This document shows, in pieces, positions 62,158 through 64,000 of a DNA stretch of 64,000 nt. A program made the translations under genes and the position numbers. The notes beneath the pieces are model-generated. The model was not told where the DNA came from. It worked only from the letters and a program-made list of their open reading frames with translations, and did not search any database. The stretch comes from Thiobacillus denitrificans. Lineage in GTDB: Bacteria; Pseudomonadota; Gammaproteobacteria; Burkholderiales; Thiobacillaceae. The stretch covers positions 218,693-282,692 of the forward strand of contig DDRS01000017.1 of the NCBI GenBank assembly GCA_002343685.1, read 5' to 3'. The stretch's first letter is position 1. Each line of letters opens with the position of its first letter.

Positions 62158-64000
62158 CTAAGCCGCGAGTTGCTCGGCCATGCGGGCGAGTTCGAGCTTG
62201 TCGTGGCGCAGCGTGCTGATCTCCTGCTTGATCTGCGCCATGCGGCTGTGCAGCGTACCCATGTTTTCCAGGATGCGCTGCAGGCTGGCCAGCCGCGTGT
62301 CGAGATACTGCTTGTGCTCGCGGATGCGCGTCATGATGGGATCGAGCGCGATACGCAGCCAGCGCTCCGCCTCCAGCCGCGCGAGCTTGAATGCCTTGCG
62401 CGCCTCCTCGACCAGGCCGGCATAAAAACGCCGGATCATGAAACGTTTTTCCAGCATCAGGTTGGCGGGATCCTTGCAGAAAGCGTCCGTCTCGCGGGTC
62501 AGTGCGTCCAGCCGGTTGCGGTAGGCGCCCAGGTCGAGCCGCGGCACCTGCATCTTCGGCAGATTGTGCAAGCGGTGAAACCGCATATAGGCCTGGTCGA
62601 GCGCATCCAGCATGTTGTCCGCCAGCCGGGTCGCCTGCTGGAAGCGGCTGCCCATCTCTTCGCTCAGGTGGCGGATGCCGCCCGTCAGCCCGCGCGTGGT
62701 CCAGCTATTTTCCATGGCGTCGCGGGCCGCTTTCAGGATCGCGTCCAGCGTATCTTCAGACAGGTGCGACAACAAATGCTCGCCCTGTCCCTGCACCATT
62801 TTCCGGGTCGCGCGGAACTGGTCGGCGGTGGCGTCGTAACTGTCCTTTTCCTGTTGCAGGCTGGCGCGCGTCTGTTCGATCAGCTCGCGGTTCTTGCCCG
62901 ACAACTGGGTCAGCTGGATCAGCTCGTCGCTGCTGCGTTTGAGTCGCGCGGCCAGATCGGTCCGGCTCTCGTCTAGCAGCGCCGCCACTTCGCGGCTGAC
63001 CGCATGGTAGAGCATGTCGCGTCGCGCCGGGATCACCTGATGCGCCAACAGATATTCCAGCGATTCGATACCGGAACGCACCCGCAGCGCCACATCTCCC
63101 CGAATCGTGGCCGCCAGCGCTTTCTGCGCCGACACGGTGAACACACGGCTGCGCGGCAGCTTCAGTACGCGCGCGGTTTCCTCGGCCTGGCGTTCGATGG
63201 TCGCCTGTACTTCGGCGTTGCTCTTGAGTTCATCCCACAGCATGTCGATCTTGTTGAGGACCGCCACGTGGTAGTTGGAATGGCGGTGGACGTGTTTCTG
63301 CCAGATTTCGAGATCCGAGCGCGTCACCCCGGTATCGGTGGCCAGCAGGTACATCACCGCATGCGCATTCGGAATCACCGACAGGGTGAGCTCGGGTTCG
63401 GCCCCCAACGCGTTGAGTCCCGGGGTGTCCAGGATCGTCAGCCCGGCCTGCAACAGCGGATGGGGATAATTGACCATGGCGTAGCGCCAGGCCGGCACCT
63501 CCACGGTACCGTCGGCGCGAAGCAAGTGGCGCTCGCTGGCGTCCTCGCCGTTCCATAGTCCCATTTCGATGGCATCCACCGCCGGCATCGATTTGGTTTC
63601 GGTCAGTTTTTTCAGGCTCTCCTGCAACTGGCGCGGATCGGCAGGATCGAGCAAGACCCGGCACCATTCGATCGGCATGTGCTTGAGACGCGCCAGCGAG
63701 TCGCTGCGGCGACGTGTTTCGATCGGCAGCAGGCTCAGGCTGGGGAGTTCGTCCGCATTGGCGAACAGTTCGGTCGGGCACATGGTGGTGCGCCCGGCGT
63801 CGGATGGCAGCAGACGCTGGCCGTGGTCGGCAAAGAACAGGGCATTGATGAGTTCGGTCTTGCCGCGCGAGAACTCGGCCACGAACGCCACCACCAGCTT
63901 GTCCTGGCGCAGGCCCGCCGCGGTATCGGCCAGGCGCAGGGTGCGTTCGGCATCGATGCCGTGCTGGCGGTCGAGCCAGTCGGCATAGTCGGTAATCGCA
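62158..64000 (-). CDS. Dynamin-like GTPase, 5' end outside window
   Basis: At least 613 residues; the frame stays open through the right edge, so the start is not seen. The GTPase domain has a P-loop AEFSRGKTELINAL, in which the first Gly of the usual GxxxxGKS/T is Ala, the G3 motif LDTPGLN, and G4 NKID. Long helical stalk regions (Arg/Glu/Leu-rich, several coiled coils) follow to the C-terminus. This is a bacterial dynamin-family protein; members act in membrane remodelling, stress repair or phage defence. Its position beside ptsI says little about its role. Confidence 0.85.
   Translation of the reverse strand, partial: AITDYADWLDRQHGIDAERTLRLADTAAGLRQDKLVVAFVAEFSRGKTELINALFFADHGQRLLPSDAGRTTMCPTELFANADELPSLSLLPIETRRRSDSLARLKHMPIEWCRVLLDPADPRQLQESLKKLTETKSMPAVDAIEMGLWNGEDASERHLLRADGTVEVPAWRYAMVNYPHPLLQAGLTILDTPGLNALGAEPELTLSVIPNAHAVMYLLATDTGVTRSDLEIWQKHVHRHSNYHVAVLNKIDMLWDELKSNAEVQATIERQAEETARVLKLPRSRVFTVSAQKALAATIRGDVALRVRSGIESLEYLLAHQVIPARRDMLYHAVSREVAALLDESRTDLAARLKRSSDELIQLTQLSGKNRELIEQTRASLQQEKDSYDATADQFRATRKMVQGQGEHLLSHLSEDTLDAILKAARDAMENSWTTRGLTGGIRHLSEEMGSRFQQATRLADNMLDALDQAYMRFHRLHNLPKMQVPRLDLGAYRNRLDALTRETDAFCKDPANLMLEKRFMIRRFYAGLVEEARKAFKLARLEAERWLRIALDPIMTRIREHKQYLDTRLASLQRILENMGTLHSRMAQIKQEISTLRHDKLELARMAEQLAA

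Overview
The window is about 62% GC, almost fully coding, and reads as chromosome of a betaproteobacterium close to Thiobacillus and other Nitrosomonadales. The grounds are the Acidithiobacillus-type glutamate-cysteine ligase, the incomplete regulatory PTS whose HPr carries a Ser-46 site, the gene order around ffh-rpsP-rimM-trmD-rplS and rpsU-yqeY-dnaG-rpoD, and a Nitrosomonas-type ncgABC-nirK cluster. This placement is inference from gene content. No phage, insertion sequence or CRISPR array was seen.

Left part (1-32.5 kb) is core genome: a soluble lytic transglycosylase (cut by the edge), ilvA, rpiA, the block pilBCD-coaE-zapD-yacG, a CorC-type transporter and a CcsA-like membrane protein, the ffh and rpsP-rimM-trmD-rplS translation block, an autoregulated tetR with a small Cys-rich ORF, ogt-xerD, folB-tauE-astE-like, plsY, tsaD, the macromolecular synthesis block rpsU-yqeY-dnaG-rpoD, a CAU tRNA, slmA, a MoeB/ThiF enzyme and gpmI-envC-ctpA.

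Middle part (32.5-46.4 kb) is the accessory region. It splits two neighbourhoods (gpmI-envC and rhodanese-grxC-secB-gpsA) that are adjacent in E. coli. It holds an ArsR repressor with the two-cysteine pattern of persulfide sensors; a minus-strand run ncgA-ncgB-ncgC-nirK, then a stand-alone heavy-metal-binding protein and CusB-CusA; a divergent nsrR; and an RND adaptor-permease pair leading into a DUF2892 membrane protein and a rhodanese. A near-perfect NsrR operator (41028-41050) covers the -10 of a well-formed ncgA promoter, so nitric oxide or nitrite stress should derepress the copper nitrite reductase cluster, and possibly the copper efflux genes behind it.

Right part (46.4-64 kb) is the redox and secretion block rhodanese-grxC-trxC-secB-SH3-gpsA, a 1225-residue GGDEF/EAL protein, an Aer-type chemoreceptor with a recognisable sigma-28 promoter, trmL, then a tightly coupled series gshA-gshB-GNAT-apbE-EIIA-HPr-EI, and a dynamin-like GTPase cut by the right edge. 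The GGDEF/EAL protein and the sigma-28-driven receptor imply a flagellated, c-di-GMP-regulated cell. Glutathione synthesis, Grx, Trx, the rhodanese and the thiol-type sensor together suggest active handling of sulfane sulfur.
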